63,682 bases of DNA from JBAYJY01 sp041664945 (GCA_041664945.1 JBAYJY010000005.1:1-63682), one strand, 5' to 3'; positions 37,370-46,464 are shown, counted from the first letter of the stretch. Made by a program: numbers and translations. Notes: generated by a model not told the origin, from the letters alone.

Positions 37370-38426
37370 TTTTTCCTTCTTTCGGCGCCTGCGCAAGCGT
37401 CATTAAGATATCCGCAATGCCTTCCGGCGGAAGAATATATTTTGCCGCGCCGAGCCTGATCGCCTCGCCCGGCATTCCATGCACGATTGAGCTTTCATTA
37501 TCCTGCGCGATCGTGACCGCGCCTCTTTCCTTCATCATTTTCAATTCCTCCGCTCCGTCTTTTCCCATTCCGGACAGCAACACACCCGCCGCGTTCGCCC
37601 CGAACTCCTCTTTGACGGTTTTAAAAAGATATGCGACGGACGGCCGCAAGCCGTTCTCAGGCCCGTGATCGCTTAGAAATATACGCTTGTCGCGCCCCAC
37701 TCCCATGTGAATTCCATCCGGGGCGATATATGCGCGTCCCGGCTCCGGACGCTCTCCATGCTTCGCCACGCTCATTGGAAAAAGCGTCGCTCCGCTAAGC
37801 CACTCCACAAATCCATTCACAAATCCAGAAGCTATATGCTGAACGATCAACAGGGAAACAGCCAGATTTCCCGGCAACCTTGAAAGTATTGTTTTCAGCG
37901 CCAACGGCCCGCCGGTTGACGCCCCGATCGCGATAATTCGAACTCCCGTACTTGTCTCCGGCTCATTTTTGATGGAAAGAGGAACACCAGCGGGAGCCTT
38001 CAACTCGAGCCGGACGCGTCTAACAACTTTGACCTCCGACATGAGTTTTACCGTCTGAATCAGCTCCCTTGCGGCTTTCCCGTGTTCGGGATGTCCTATG
38101 CCCGGCGGACGCAGAATCACAGCCAGCGCGCCGGCTTCGAGCAATCGGAACGTTCCGGCTATCTCCTGCGCTCCGGAGCTCGCGCTTACGATGACAATCG
38201 GCGTCGGCTGCGTTTCCATTATGCGGCGGGTCGCCTCAATTCCATCCATCCTTGGCATGTGGATGTCCATTGTAATTATGTCGGGACGCCCGCGCTTTAT
38301 CATTTCAATCGCTTCCAGCCCGTCGCCGGCGACTCCCATCACCTCTATCGCGGGGTCGGATGAAAGTATGTAAACGAGCAACTCACGCGCCACCGGCGAA
38401 TCTTCGACTATCATTACCTTGATCAT
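37362..38426 (-). CDS. cheB: Chemotaxis methylesterase/deamidase CheB
   Basis: The 354-residue cytoplasmic protein removes methyl groups from chemoreceptor glutamates and so balances CheR. The N-terminal receiver has Asp54 (ITMDIHMPRMDG). The catalytic domain carries the Ser-His-Asp triad: the Ser in GASTGGP, the His in VQHIASGF and the Asp in SGMGKDGA. These three blocks and the NIPxGxHM-like IAPDGIHMGV motif are all intact. It lies between cheA and a hybrid kinase with overlap on the downstream side. Confidence 0.96.
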   Translation of the reverse strand: MIKVMIVEDSPVARELLVYILSSDPAIEVMGVAGDGLEAIEMIKRGRPDIITMDIHMPRMDGIEATRRIMETQPTPIVIVSASSGAQEIAGTFRLLEAGALAVILRPPGIGHPEHGKAARELIQTVKLMSEVKVVRRVRLELKAPAGVPLSIKNEPETSTGVRIIAIGASTGGPLALKTILSRLPGNLAVSLLIVQHIASGFVNGFVEWLSGATLFPMSVAKHGERPEPGRAYIAPDGIHMGVGRDKRIFLSDHGPENGLRPSVAYLFKTVKEEFGANAAGVLLSGMGKDGAEELKMMKERGAVTIAQDNESSIVHGMPGEAIRLGAAKYILPPEGIADILMTLAQAPKEGKNE

Positions 38427-38448
38427 TCAGTTCCCCATTCGGCGTTTT

Positions 38449-40818
38449 TCAAATCAGCTTCTTTATCACTTCAAGCAGATTGCTCTGGTCGAAACTGCTC
38501 TTGACTATGTAGGCATTCGCGCCCACTTCGATTCCTCGCTCGCGGTCCTCTCGCGATTCGAGCGCCGTCACCAGAACCACCGGCAACTCTGCGTATTTCC
38601 TGTCTTCCCGAATCCGCGCCGTGAGTTCAAACCCGCTCATCCTCGGCATGTCCACATCCGAAACGACCAGATCAAACTCTCCGCTGCGAACTTGCGTTAA
38701 AGCGTCCATTCCGTCCACCGCCGTCGCCACACGGTAGCCCGCCGTTTCCAGTATGTTCTTTATCAGCATCCTCGACGTGATCGAGTCCTCCGCCACAAGA
38801 AGGCTTCCCGTTCCGGCCGCCGGCTTCGCCTCCGCCGCCGCGGTTTTCGCCCTCCCGCCGGACCGCACGGCGGATTTCATCAGATCGGTCGCGTTTATAA
38901 CCGGAACGACTTTGCCCGTGCCCAGAACCGTGGCCCCCGCTATGTTGCGCACCCGGCTCAACTGCGCCCCCAGCCCTTTCATCAGTATTTCCAGCTCGCC
39001 GAGAACCTCGTCCACCTGAAAGGCGATCCGTTTGTCGCCGGACGCCAGAACCACAACGGTAATATGGTCTGGCGCGGATGCCCCAGACGCCGGAATCGCT
39101 TCGTTGCGCATCGGCAATTCAAGAGCTTCCGCAAGCCTGACCATCGAGATGATTTGCCCGTTCAACTTGATGGTCTCCCGGTTCTCCACCGTCTTTACCT
39201 CATCGGGATTCACTCTCACAACGCATTCCGTGTTGATGGTGGGCAGGATAAAAACGCTTCCCTCCACACGCGCCAGAATGCCCTGAAAAGTCGTGAGCGT
39301 CAGCGGCAGAAGAAGCCTGAAGTTTGTTCCGGCGCCGGCTTTCGAGTCCGCTGATACAAGCCCGCCGAGTTTATCCGCTTTCTCGCGCACGATCGCCAGA
39401 CCCAGTCCGCGGCCTGATATGTCCGTGATAATCGGGCTTGTGGTCACCCCCGACTGGAAAATGAGCGACAGCGCCTCTTGCGCGTCCAGTTTGCCGGCCG
39501 CCTCAGGCGAAAGAACGCCTGCCTTAATCGCGGCCGAAAGGACCCGCTCAACATCAACGCCGGCCCCGTCGTCTGATACTATAATTTCTATACTGCGGCT
39601 GTCTTTTACGCTGAAGCCGAGCGTTATCGTCCCGCGCGCCGGCTTGTTCTCACGCGCCCGTTCTTCGGGCTTTTTCATGCCGTGGTCCACGCAGTTCCGA
39701 ATGATGTGCAGCAGCGGGTCTTTAAGCTCGTCGAGTATCCTCTTGTCAATCTCGACCTCCGCCCCGCGAATGATAAGCTCCACTTCCTTGCCCTGATCCC
39801 GGGCGAGGTCGCGCACGAATCCGGGAAACCCCTCGACGAGCGACGACACCGGAAGCATCAGTATTCTTTTCATCGCATCAAGATGCTCGTCCACCATTCG
39901 CCTCAGAGCGCGCTGGTCCTGCTCAACCGCCTGAGTTAATTCCGCTATCCGATGCTGGAACCCGTTCAATCGCGCTTCGTTCAACTCTATCAACTTGTCA
40001 AGCAGCGGGGCGCTCTCTTCGCGCCTTCTACTCTTCAGTCTTGTCCATTCCGTTTTCCACAAGACAAGCGCCTGCTCGATCTCACGCAGTTCGGCGGCCC
40101 GCTGGCCGGCCGACATTTTTGCCGAAATCATCTCTTCCGCCTGCAGCAGAAGCGGAGCAAGCTTGTCCGTTGATATTCTCACGGTTTCCGCAATGCCCGG
40201 CGAATTCCGGGGAGATGACTCGATTTCGCCTTTTGATTCCGGCGCGCGTTCTGCGGGTTCGCTCTTCGGCTCTTGCGGCGAATTTCGGGGAAATGACTGG
40301 AATTCGCTTTTTAATTCCGGATCGTGTCCCCTGAATTCACCAATCCCGGACGGCTGCGTTTCTCTGGCCGGCTCCGAAGCTTTCGTTTTGGCCGGCGCCG
40401 CGGCTCCTCTGGAAACATTGGTCAGCAGCCGGATCAGCTCTTTTGTTTGCGCTTGTTCAACAGTCGCCGCCTGTTCAGGGTCCGCCGCCAATGCAAGCCG
40501 CTCGATGCCGTTTACCGTCTTGTGAAACAGGTCGCACATCCCGGGCGACAAAACAATTCCCTTCCTTTTCAACGCGGAAAACACGCTTTCCAAAGGCTGG
40601 CAAACCGACTCGACATCCTTCAGATTCACCGAACGGGCCGCGCCCTTGAGGCTGTGCGCCTCGCGAAACACGATCTCGATTATTTCCGCGCTTCTTTCGG
40701 CTTCAGCAGTCTTTTCAAGCTCGAAAAGGCTGGAACGGAGCGTCCTTATATGCTCTTCCGCCTCGATCCGAAATGTGGCGCGGAGCCGTTTGAGGAATTC
40801 TTTATCTTTTGCGTCCAT
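38449..40818 (-). CDS. cheA: Hybrid chemotaxis histidine kinase CheA with C-terminal receiver (WspE-like)
   Basis: The 789-residue protein has an HPt domain with the phospho-His in AHSLKGAAR, a long Pro/Glu/Ser linker (about 150-215), a dimerisation region, a HATPase (RNCVDHGMKKPEE, DDGAGVD, GRGLGLAIV), a CheW-like regulatory domain and a receiver with VVSDVDMPRMSGFE. No P2 CheY-binding domain is evident, which fits a receiver on the same chain. Its own receiver and the accompanying genes are those of the Wsp/ACF class. The linker contains a 44-base duplication described separately. An AAGGCGG ribosome binding site precedes ATG 40818. Confidence 0.94.
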   Translation of the reverse strand: MDAKDKEFLKRLRATFRIEAEEHIRTLRSSLFELEKTAEAERSAEIIEIVFREAHSLKGAARSVNLKDVESVCQPLESVFSALKRKGIVLSPGMCDLFHKTVNGIERLALAADPEQAATVEQAQTKELIRLLTNVSRGAAAPAKTKASEPARETQPSGIGEFRGHDPELKSEFQSFPRNSPQEPKSEPAERAPESKGEIESSPRNSPGIAETVRISTDKLAPLLLQAEEMISAKMSAGQRAAELREIEQALVLWKTEWTRLKSRRREESAPLLDKLIELNEARLNGFQHRIAELTQAVEQDQRALRRMVDEHLDAMKRILMLPVSSLVEGFPGFVRDLARDQGKEVELIIRGAEVEIDKRILDELKDPLLHIIRNCVDHGMKKPEERARENKPARGTITLGFSVKDSRSIEIIVSDDGAGVDVERVLSAAIKAGVLSPEAAGKLDAQEALSLIFQSGVTTSPIITDISGRGLGLAIVREKADKLGGLVSADSKAGAGTNFRLLLPLTLTTFQGILARVEGSVFILPTINTECVVRVNPDEVKTVENRETIKLNGQIISMVRLAEALELPMRNEAIPASGASAPDHITVVVLASGDKRIAFQVDEVLGELEILMKGLGAQLSRVRNIAGATVLGTGKVVPVINATDLMKSAVRSGGRAKTAAAEAKPAAGTGSLLVAEDSITSRMLIKNILETAGYRVATAVDGMDALTQVRSGEFDLVVSDVDMPRMSGFELTARIREDRKYAELPVVLVTALESREDRERGIEVGANAYIVKSSFDQSNLLEVIKKLI
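40199..40320. repeat. In-frame 44 bp duplicated unit inside the cheA linker
   Basis: Two gapless copies, 40199-40242 and 40277-40320, agree at 38 of 44 positions by my count and start 78 bases (26 codons) apart, so the reading frame is kept. Their cores, GGCGAATTCCGGGGA and GGCGAATTTCGGGGA, together with the adjoining GTGTCCCCTGAATTC at about 40324-40338, resemble the GAATTC-GGGGACA type of REP-like repeat often linked with REP-associated transposases. Confidence 0.65.
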
Positions 40819-40872
40819 CTTTTCGCCGCCTTATGTCGCATTTTTCATTAATGCGATCAGAAGAAATTCTGG

Positions 40873-42504
40873 TCATACCTTGAACTGTTCCGCCAGCCCC
40901 TTGAGTTTCTGGCCAAGCTCGTGAAGATTTCTCGCCGCCGTCTCCGATTGCTTCATGCTCGTAGCGGTTTCAGCGCCCGCCTGATTGATGTTTTCCATGG
41001 CGACGCCTATCTGATCCATTCCCACAACCTGCTGCTGGCTCGATGCCACGATCTGCGTCGCCGCCTGCGCCGCTTCATCGCTGGTCTCCGCCAGCGACCG
41101 GATCGCCTCCCCGGCCTGCGCCGCCTGCTTCACCCCCGACTCAACAGCTTTGCTACCCTGCTCAGTCGCCATCACCGCCGCGCTCGTCGCCTTCTGTATA
41201 TCGCTCAGAATCCCGCGCACCTGAGTTGTTGCCTGCTTCGACTGTTCCGCCAGACTCCTGATCTCCTGCGCCACGACCGCAAACCCTTTGCCCTGCTCTC
41301 CCGCTCTCGCGGCTTCTATGGCTGCGTTGACAGCAAGCAGGTTGGACTGGTCCGCTATATCCGTCACGGAAGCGATTATTCCCCCTATGGACTGGCTCTG
41401 CTCGCTCAGACTCACTATTGTGTTGGCTATAGATTCCATCTGCTCGCGGATGTTGCTCATTCCGGCAGTGGTTTCCTCGACGGCTCTCCGGCCCGCTTGC
41501 GTAGTCTGGGCTACGCGCTGCGAACTGTCCGAAACATTTTTCGCCTTCTGGGAAGAAAGCTGCGCCGCCTGCCTCACCTCTTCAACAGTAGTCGTGGTTT
41601 CGCTGATGGCGGTCGCTGATTCGGCCGCCCCGGAGGCTACCTGCGTAGTCGCCGCGAGGATTTCGCTCGCGGTTGCGCTGAGTTGATTGACTGCTTCGGA
41701 GATATCCTTGGTCGAGCGTCGGAGATTCTCCACCATCTGCCGGAAAGTCCGAATCAGGACTCCAACCTCGTCCGTCCGCTCTTCGGCGACGACATCCACT
41801 GTCAGGTCCCCGGCGGCTATACGCGAAGCATACGTTGAGATCACTCCGAGCGGCCTCGCGATTGTATGGTTAAGAAACAGTATCATCAACCCGCCTATGA
41901 GAAACGCGGATACTCCAATGAGCATAAAGATGCGGATTGCCGTCTGCGACGCTTGCATATCAGCGGCAAGTTGTTTATGTTCGGCGTCGGCTGCCTTGTC
42001 ACCCAGTTCATTTGCGATAGAACGCATCTGATCGTAACGTTTTGATTGGATGCCGAGAATCAATGGTTTAGCTTCTTCTATCTTTCCCTGATCGATAAGT
42101 CCGATTACCACCTCCCGGGTCTGGCGATATGCGGCTAAAATTTCCGAATATTCTTTCATTTTGCCCTGACATACCGGATCCTTGTCATTTTTCAGAATAT
42201 CGCTTAAAAAATCATCTATTGCCCGGTTGCGCTCAAGGGTGTTTTGATCGAGCGCTTTACGAACTGTATCGTTGGGATTCAACATCTCAAGCAGCATGTT
42301 TGCCCGCAGTCCGTTCTCGTCCACCCTCAACTTCATGAAACCAATGGATTCTTTGTGATTAATTTCGGCCAAATTCTTTTCGGACTGCGTTATTGCCGTC
42401 AGACTCCGGTAAGCGGTGATGGTAATTACCGCCAGCAGTAACCACATTGCTCCGAAACCGACAAGTAGTTTGGCGAGCGTGGAAAGATTGGTGAATCGTT
42501 TCAT
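40873..42504 (-). CDS. Methyl-accepting chemotaxis protein (4HB_MCP type)
   Basis: The 543-residue transmembrane receptor has TM1 at about 12-32, a periplasmic four-helix-bundle sensor (about 35-190), TM2 at about 191-213, HAMP (about 213-265) and a cytoplasmic signalling domain. The signalling tip carries the conserved ITDIADQSNLLAVNAAIEAA-type block, here VTDIADQSNLLAVNAAIEAA, and GKGFAVVAQEIRSLA. No C-terminal CheR-docking pentapeptide is present; it ends LAEQFKV. In the cluster it is the only receptor and thus the WspA equivalent. A GGGAGG ribosome binding site precedes ATG 42504, and a CheW gene precedes it by 27 bp. Confidence 0.95.
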   Translation of the reverse strand: MKRFTNLSTLAKLLVGFGAMWLLLAVITITAYRSLTAITQSEKNLAEINHKESIGFMKLRVDENGLRANMLLEMLNPNDTVRKALDQNTLERNRAIDDFLSDILKNDKDPVCQGKMKEYSEILAAYRQTREVVIGLIDQGKIEEAKPLILGIQSKRYDQMRSIANELGDKAADAEHKQLAADMQASQTAIRIFMLIGVSAFLIGGLMILFLNHTIARPLGVISTYASRIAAGDLTVDVVAEERTDEVGVLIRTFRQMVENLRRSTKDISEAVNQLSATASEILAATTQVASGAAESATAISETTTTVEEVRQAAQLSSQKAKNVSDSSQRVAQTTQAGRRAVEETTAGMSNIREQMESIANTIVSLSEQSQSIGGIIASVTDIADQSNLLAVNAAIEAARAGEQGKGFAVVAQEIRSLAEQSKQATTQVRGILSDIQKATSAAVMATEQGSKAVESGVKQAAQAGEAIRSLAETSDEAAQAATQIVASSQQQVVGMDQIGVAMENINQAGAETATSMKQSETAARNLHELGQKLKGLAEQFKV

Positions 42505-42531
42505 GGTAAATCCCTCCCAAATTTTGTGTGT

Positions 42532-43167
42532 TCAATCTATCTCTTGATGAACGATGATTTTTTCATCGTTCAAAATCTTTTCAGCATCAAGAACTATCAG
42601 CCGCTCTTCGCAGACGCCCTTCAAATATTCCGCGCCGATCCCCGTGACCGTCTGCGGCGCCGCCTGTATCCCGTCGAGCGGGATCGATCGCGCGCCGAGT
42701 ATGGCGTCCGCCAGAATCCCGAACTCCATCCCGGCGTTTCGTATGATGATCACTTTGTTTAGTTCGCCTATGCCTTTATCAGGCAGATTGAAAAATTTCT
42801 TCAGGTCCACCACCGATAGAATCCGGCCGCGCACGTTGATTATTCCGAGAACGAACGGCGGCGTTCCGGGCAGCGGCGTGTAATCCGTCAGCGGATACAC
42901 TTCGAGCACAAACGCGGATTCGATGCCGTAGTTTTCAAAAGCGAGCCGGAATTCAATGATTTCTATGAACCCGCGGCCCTCGGCGGCTTTTTCCGGCTCC
43001 CGGGCGAGGTCACGCGCCCGCGACCTCAATATGGATAGCTTTTCCTCCGCCGATGGCTCGGCGCCGCGCCCCAACTCTTCCCGCGCGGTTTCCATTCGGC
43101 TGTGTATTTCGCTCCAGTCAACAGCATTCCCCTGTTGCCGGGATGGTTTGTCCATGCCTGTTTTCAT
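42532..43167 (-). CDS. cheW: CheW adaptor protein, second copy (WspD-like)
   Basis: The 211-residue adaptor couples receptor and CheA in the array. A charged N-terminal extension of about 65 residues is followed by a CheW domain with the conserved FVLGIINVRGRILSVVDL strand pair and ending in a LIVLDAEKIL strand. The N-terminal extension may help distinguish this copy from the shorter one at 44654. The start overlaps the cheR stop by four bases. Two CheWs around cheR is the Wsp layout. Confidence 0.92.
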   Translation of the reverse strand: MKTGMDKPSRQQGNAVDWSEIHSRMETAREELGRGAEPSAEEKLSILRSRARDLAREPEKAAEGRGFIEIIEFRLAFENYGIESAFVLEVYPLTDYTPLPGTPPFVLGIINVRGRILSVVDLKKFFNLPDKGIGELNKVIIIRNAGMEFGILADAILGARSIPLDGIQAAPQTVTGIGAEYLKGVCEERLIVLDAEKILNDEKIIVHQEID

Positions 43168-44657
43168 GCCGTCGCTCCAACCAACATAGTGGCGTTAATG
43201 ATTTCCCTGAACCTGTCAGCCGTCAGTCCCCCGGATTCGGGGAGCGCGTCTTCATTCCCGTATTTATTAAGAAGATCGAGCGCATTCCTGAAATATCTGC
43301 CCGCGGACCTCGCATTACCCCCGCGCATCAGGATATTGCCGATGGCAAAATGCGCCAACACAAAATCCGGATCGAGATACAGCGCGCGCTTGAACGATAC
43401 CATCGCCTTATCCTCCAGATTCTGTTCCTGCAAAATCGTCGCGTGGAGATAATACAATCCGGGATCGAGTTTTTCGGCGGCGATCGCCTCTTCGCACGCC
43501 GCCAGCGCTTCCGCGAGCTTTCCACAGTTCGCGAGCTCGCGAACCGTTTGCGCGTCCGCATGCGGCGGCTTGTCGCCTTTCGGCATTTCAGCCGTTTCTT
43601 CGGAGCGCGCTGGCGGCGCTGAACCGGCTGTCTCTTCCAGCATTGTTCGCTGAAGCGCCGGCATTTCAATGTCCTGCGCCTTTTCGATAATCGGGAACTG
43701 GAATAGCGGCTCTGCTTCAACCGGACCTGCGGCTTTCGGAAGCTGCTGAAAATCATCATTTTGATAGTATGGAATTTCAAAACTGAATATTTCCGAAGGG
43801 CGATACTCGCGCTCGCATTTTCTGTATACGATCGCCCCCGGAAAATTGACAGAAGTCAAATCGGGAAAGAGATGCTGGGAAAGCTCGCTGGAACTTACTA
43901 TCAGCCATCCTTCATCCACGAGAGCGCCGTAAAAGCTCCGCCCTATCTGCCTCGCTCGCTCCGGCTTGAAATACATCAGCACGTTCCGGCAGAATATGAT
44001 GTCCATCGCGTTCGTATTGTTCATCGGCGACGGATAAATATCGCCGCCCAGATTCAGATAGCCGAATTTAACCATCTTCCGTATCTCAGGCAGCAGTTCG
44101 TATTCCTTTTCTTTCCTGCGCCGGAAATACCCGTCCTTGAGCCACGGCGGCGCGTTGCGGAAAGACCATTCGCCGTACACGCCAGCCAGCGCCCTGCGCA
44201 CCATGCGGGGATTAATGTCAGTCGCGAGTATTGTGATATGCCAGTCTTTTATGTCCGGGATCGCTCTTCGCAGCGCTATCGCTATGGAGTAAGGCTCCTC
44301 GCCGGTCGAGCAGCCCGCGCTCCAGATTCTCAGCAGCCTGCCGGTCTTCTGCCGCGCCCGGATCAGTTCGGGCAGTATGCTGCCCAGAAGCGCTTCAAAC
44401 ACCTGCGGCTCGCGCCAGAAATATGTTTCGTGCACCGTGAGATGGCTCGCCAGCAACTCTATCTGTTCCGTCGTCAGCCGCGACGCGACCAGCCATTGAA
44501 CGAATGATTCAATGTCCGAAAAGCCAAACTCTTTAGCCGCCGCGCCCGCCCGGCGGCTCAGATCGCCCCACTTCTCCTCAGGAAAATTCAACGCCATTTT
44601 TTCCGCAACCAATTCGCTCAATTGAGACAACAGATTGTCGGACAGACAGACATTCAT
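43164..44657 (-). CDS. cheR: CheR methyltransferase with C-terminal TPRs (WspC-like)
   Basis: The 497-residue enzyme transfers methyl groups from SAM to receptor glutamates. The CheR domain (about 1-275) has the N-terminal helical part and the catalytic block IWSAGCSTGEEPYSIAI (SAM binding), with the strands ending LATDINPRMV and DIIFCRNVLMYF. The last 120 residues carry two or three TPRs (YYLHATILQEQNLEDKAM and following), between which lies a Glu/Pro-rich linker. TPR-bearing CheRs characterise ACF/Wsp systems. It overlaps both neighbours by four bases, indicating tight coupling. Confidence 0.94.
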   Translation of the reverse strand: MNVCLSDNLLSQLSELVAEKMALNFPEEKWGDLSRRAGAAAKEFGFSDIESFVQWLVASRLTTEQIELLASHLTVHETYFWREPQVFEALLGSILPELIRARQKTGRLLRIWSAGCSTGEEPYSIAIALRRAIPDIKDWHITILATDINPRMVRRALAGVYGEWSFRNAPPWLKDGYFRRRKEKEYELLPEIRKMVKFGYLNLGGDIYPSPMNNTNAMDIIFCRNVLMYFKPERARQIGRSFYGALVDEGWLIVSSSELSQHLFPDLTSVNFPGAIVYRKCEREYRPSEIFSFEIPYYQNDDFQQLPKAAGPVEAEPLFQFPIIEKAQDIEMPALQRTMLEETAGSAPPARSEETAEMPKGDKPPHADAQTVRELANCGKLAEALAACEEAIAAEKLDPGLYYLHATILQEQNLEDKAMVSFKRALYLDPDFVLAHFAIGNILMRGGNARSAGRYFRNALDLLNKYGNEDALPESGGLTADRFREIINATMLVGATA

Positions 44658-45136
44658 TTCGCGCCCCCGGATAACGCCTCATCGAGCGCTCTCTCCTCGT
44701 CGAGGGAAAGAAACTTATCGAGGTCGTAGATCAGGACGATTCCGTCTTTCGTCTTCGCCACGCCTTGAATGTGTTCGGCGAAAGGAAGCGATTGTTCGAC
44801 GCTCTCAATCCCGCCGTCCTCAAGCTCATGCGCTCCGGAAACGGAATCAACCGCCAGCGCCACCGTTCGCCGGGAAGCGCGCGCTATGATGAACTGGTCG
44901 TCGAGATGCATCTCGCGCGCAGGCAGGCGGAAACGCTTCCGGACGTCGATCACAGGTATAACCCTCCCTTGAAAATTGATTATCCCCATGACGATTTCAG
45001 GCGCCTTTGGCAACAACGTTATTTCCACCACACGCACAACCCGCTCAACCGCGGACAAATAAAGCGCGCAACGCGGCTCGTCAAGCGTGAAAATTACGAT
45101 CTGATTCCGATTTGTCTGTTCAAGCATGCTCATCAT
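44654..45136 (-). CDS. cheW: CheW adaptor protein, first copy (WspB-like)
   Basis: The 160-residue protein consists almost entirely of one CheW domain. It has the VMGIINFQGRVIPVIDVRKRF strand pair at the centre, and LALAVDSV-like and IYDLDKFLSL strands. ATG 45136 is preceded by AGGAG. The end overlaps cheR by four bases. It is the first array component after the HTH-receiver gene, 40 bp upstream. Confidence 0.93.
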   Translation of the reverse strand: MMSMLEQTNRNQIVIFTLDEPRCALYLSAVERVVRVVEITLLPKAPEIVMGIINFQGRVIPVIDVRKRFRLPAREMHLDDQFIIARASRRTVALAVDSVSGAHELEDGGIESVEQSLPFAEHIQGVAKTKDGIVLIYDLDKFLSLDEERALDEALSGGAK

Positions 45137-45176
45137 GAACTCCTGTCCGGCGGCGCCGGTTCGATGAGAATAACGG

Positions 45177-45743
45177 CTATCCCTTTTGAATCGCGCCGTT
45201 CAACGCCATGCGCGCCGAACCAATTAGTTGCTTTACGGAAAATGGCTTGGAAAGCAGCATTATCGGCCCGTCCCCGGTCGCCTTCATCGCTTTTGTCATA
45301 AGCTCGCTGTCCGGATAGCCTGTCACTATTATCACGGGCATCATTTCGTGCGTTTTTCGCAACTCAAGCAAAAATTCAGGGCCGTTCATTCCCGGCATTT
45401 TCAGGTCCAAAAGGACTAAGTCTATTTCTTGCGACAAAACGTATTTCAGCCCTTCCGCTCCTTTTGAGGCCGCATATACCTTGTAGCCTTCGGGTTCGAG
45501 TATTCTGCGTATCAAATTGCGCATGGATTCGTCGTCATCCACAATCAGCGCGCGCGCGGAACGGCTTTGCGATTGTTGTGAATCCGCCCAAAGCAGCAGC
45601 GCATCTTTGCGAAATCGCCAGTCCTTTCCCATTTTGAACGCCGGGATATCGCCGCGCCGAGCAAGCCGCCGGACTGTTTCAACATGCGACCCTAAGAAGT
45701 CGGCCGCTTCCTGTGCATTAAATACATCGCCTTTTTTAGCCAT
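45177..45743 (-). CDS. Excisionase-type HTH-receiver fusion
   Basis: The 188-residue protein has a MerR/excisionase-like helix-turn-helix (about 7-55: TAQEAADFLGSHVETVRRLARR-like recognition block with the FKMGKDWRFRK wing) followed by a receiver with the acidic DDD at 69-71, Asp113 as phosphoacceptor (LLDLKMPGMNG) and a SKPF Lys motif. The usual order in transcription regulators is receiver first, so this is an uncommon arrangement. It is the first gene of the signalling operon. It could be regulated by CheA phosphorylation and bind DNA, but the DNA-binding residues cannot be checked here. No strong ribosome binding site is visible before ATG 45743. Confidence 0.82.
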   Translation of the reverse strand: MAKKGDVFNAQEAADFLGSHVETVRRLARRGDIPAFKMGKDWRFRKDALLLWADSQQSQSRSARALIVDDDESMRNLIRRILEPEGYKVYAASKGAEGLKYVLSQEIDLVLLDLKMPGMNGPEFLLELRKTHEMMPVIIVTGYPDSELMTKAMKATGDGPIMLLSKPFSVKQLIGSARMALNGAIQKG

Positions 45744-46008
45744 AAATACGATTTAAAACCGCCTTCCATGACTTTCCTTGCGCCACACAGATGCTTAAAG
45801 CTATTAAATTGAGGTAAATATTTTTATTATGTTAGTTAATTATAGTTGAGGTTAGTTGAGTTATCAATGACAGTCTAAAAACAAAATAAATGCTGATTTA
45901 CCTATATATTTAACGGGTTTTTTGGCGATTCTCCGAGATGCGCGGATAACAAAGCTGCTCGCCGCTGCGAACATTGTCAGGATTCAGCTTCTTTTGTCGA
46001 ATCCCGTT
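45744..46008. other. AT-rich 5' region of the signalling operon
   Basis: This 265 bp gap is markedly AT-rich compared with the surroundings. It contains the direct repeat TAGTTGAG twice (within about 45844-45862) and a run of T in ACGGGTTTTTT close to the MaoC end. It must contain the operon promoter, but no unambiguous -35/-10 pair stands out, and no open frame of note is seen. Confidence 0.4.
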
Positions 46009-46464
46009 TCAATGCAACTTGCCGCGTTCGGCGCAAAGGTGGGACAGTTTATCTTCTTTCGGCGGGTAGCCGAGAAAGTAACCTTTCAACGCAAGTGTGC
46101 CGTCGGCCAAGGCGCAGGTGAACTCGACGCGCACTCTGTATTTATCCGTCACGTCGGCGACAATCGCCTCGCAGGTGACAGTGTCGCCGATGTAAACCGG
46201 CGCGAGAAAATCGAGATGGAACTGCGATGCGAGCACGGCCCACTGCCCGCCGATATGCGTCGCCATCGCGCCGACGAGAAATCCCGGAACTATCGGGCGC
46301 CCGAACTTCGTCAGCTTGCAGAACTCGGCGTCGACATGGTGCGGGTTGAAGTCGCCGCTCAGGCCGACGAACATCATCGTTTCCGCTTCGGTGAATGTGC
46401 GCGTGAACACGGCGCGGTCGCCCGCTTTAAGTTTTTTCGCCACGCTTCCTTTTGTCTGTATCAT
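46009..46464 (-). CDS. MaoC-family hotdog hydratase (R-specific enoyl-CoA hydratase-like)
   Basis: The 151-residue cytoplasmic enzyme has the MaoC hydratase 2 motif SGDFNPHHVD, which supplies the catalytic Asp and His, and PIVPGFLVGAM a little later. Such proteins add water to trans-2-enoyl-CoA to give (R)-3-hydroxyacyl-CoA. The C-terminal LGYPPKEDKL ending differs from the short canonical versions. The ATG at 46464 follows a GGAGGA site. It is transcribed alone on this strand, downstream of a palindrome at 46540-46573. Confidence 0.88.
   Translation of the reverse strand: MIQTKGSVAKKLKAGDRAVFTRTFTEAETMMFVGLSGDFNPHHVDAEFCKLTKFGRPIVPGFLVGAMATHIGGQWAVLASQFHLDFLAPVYIGDTVTCEAIVADVTDKYRVRVEFTCALADGTLALKGYFLGYPPKEDKLSHLCAERGKLH

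Noticed and set aside
45744..46008. CRISPR array or direct repeat cluster in the AT-rich gap
   Set aside because: Only one short octamer occurs twice; there is no regular spacing.
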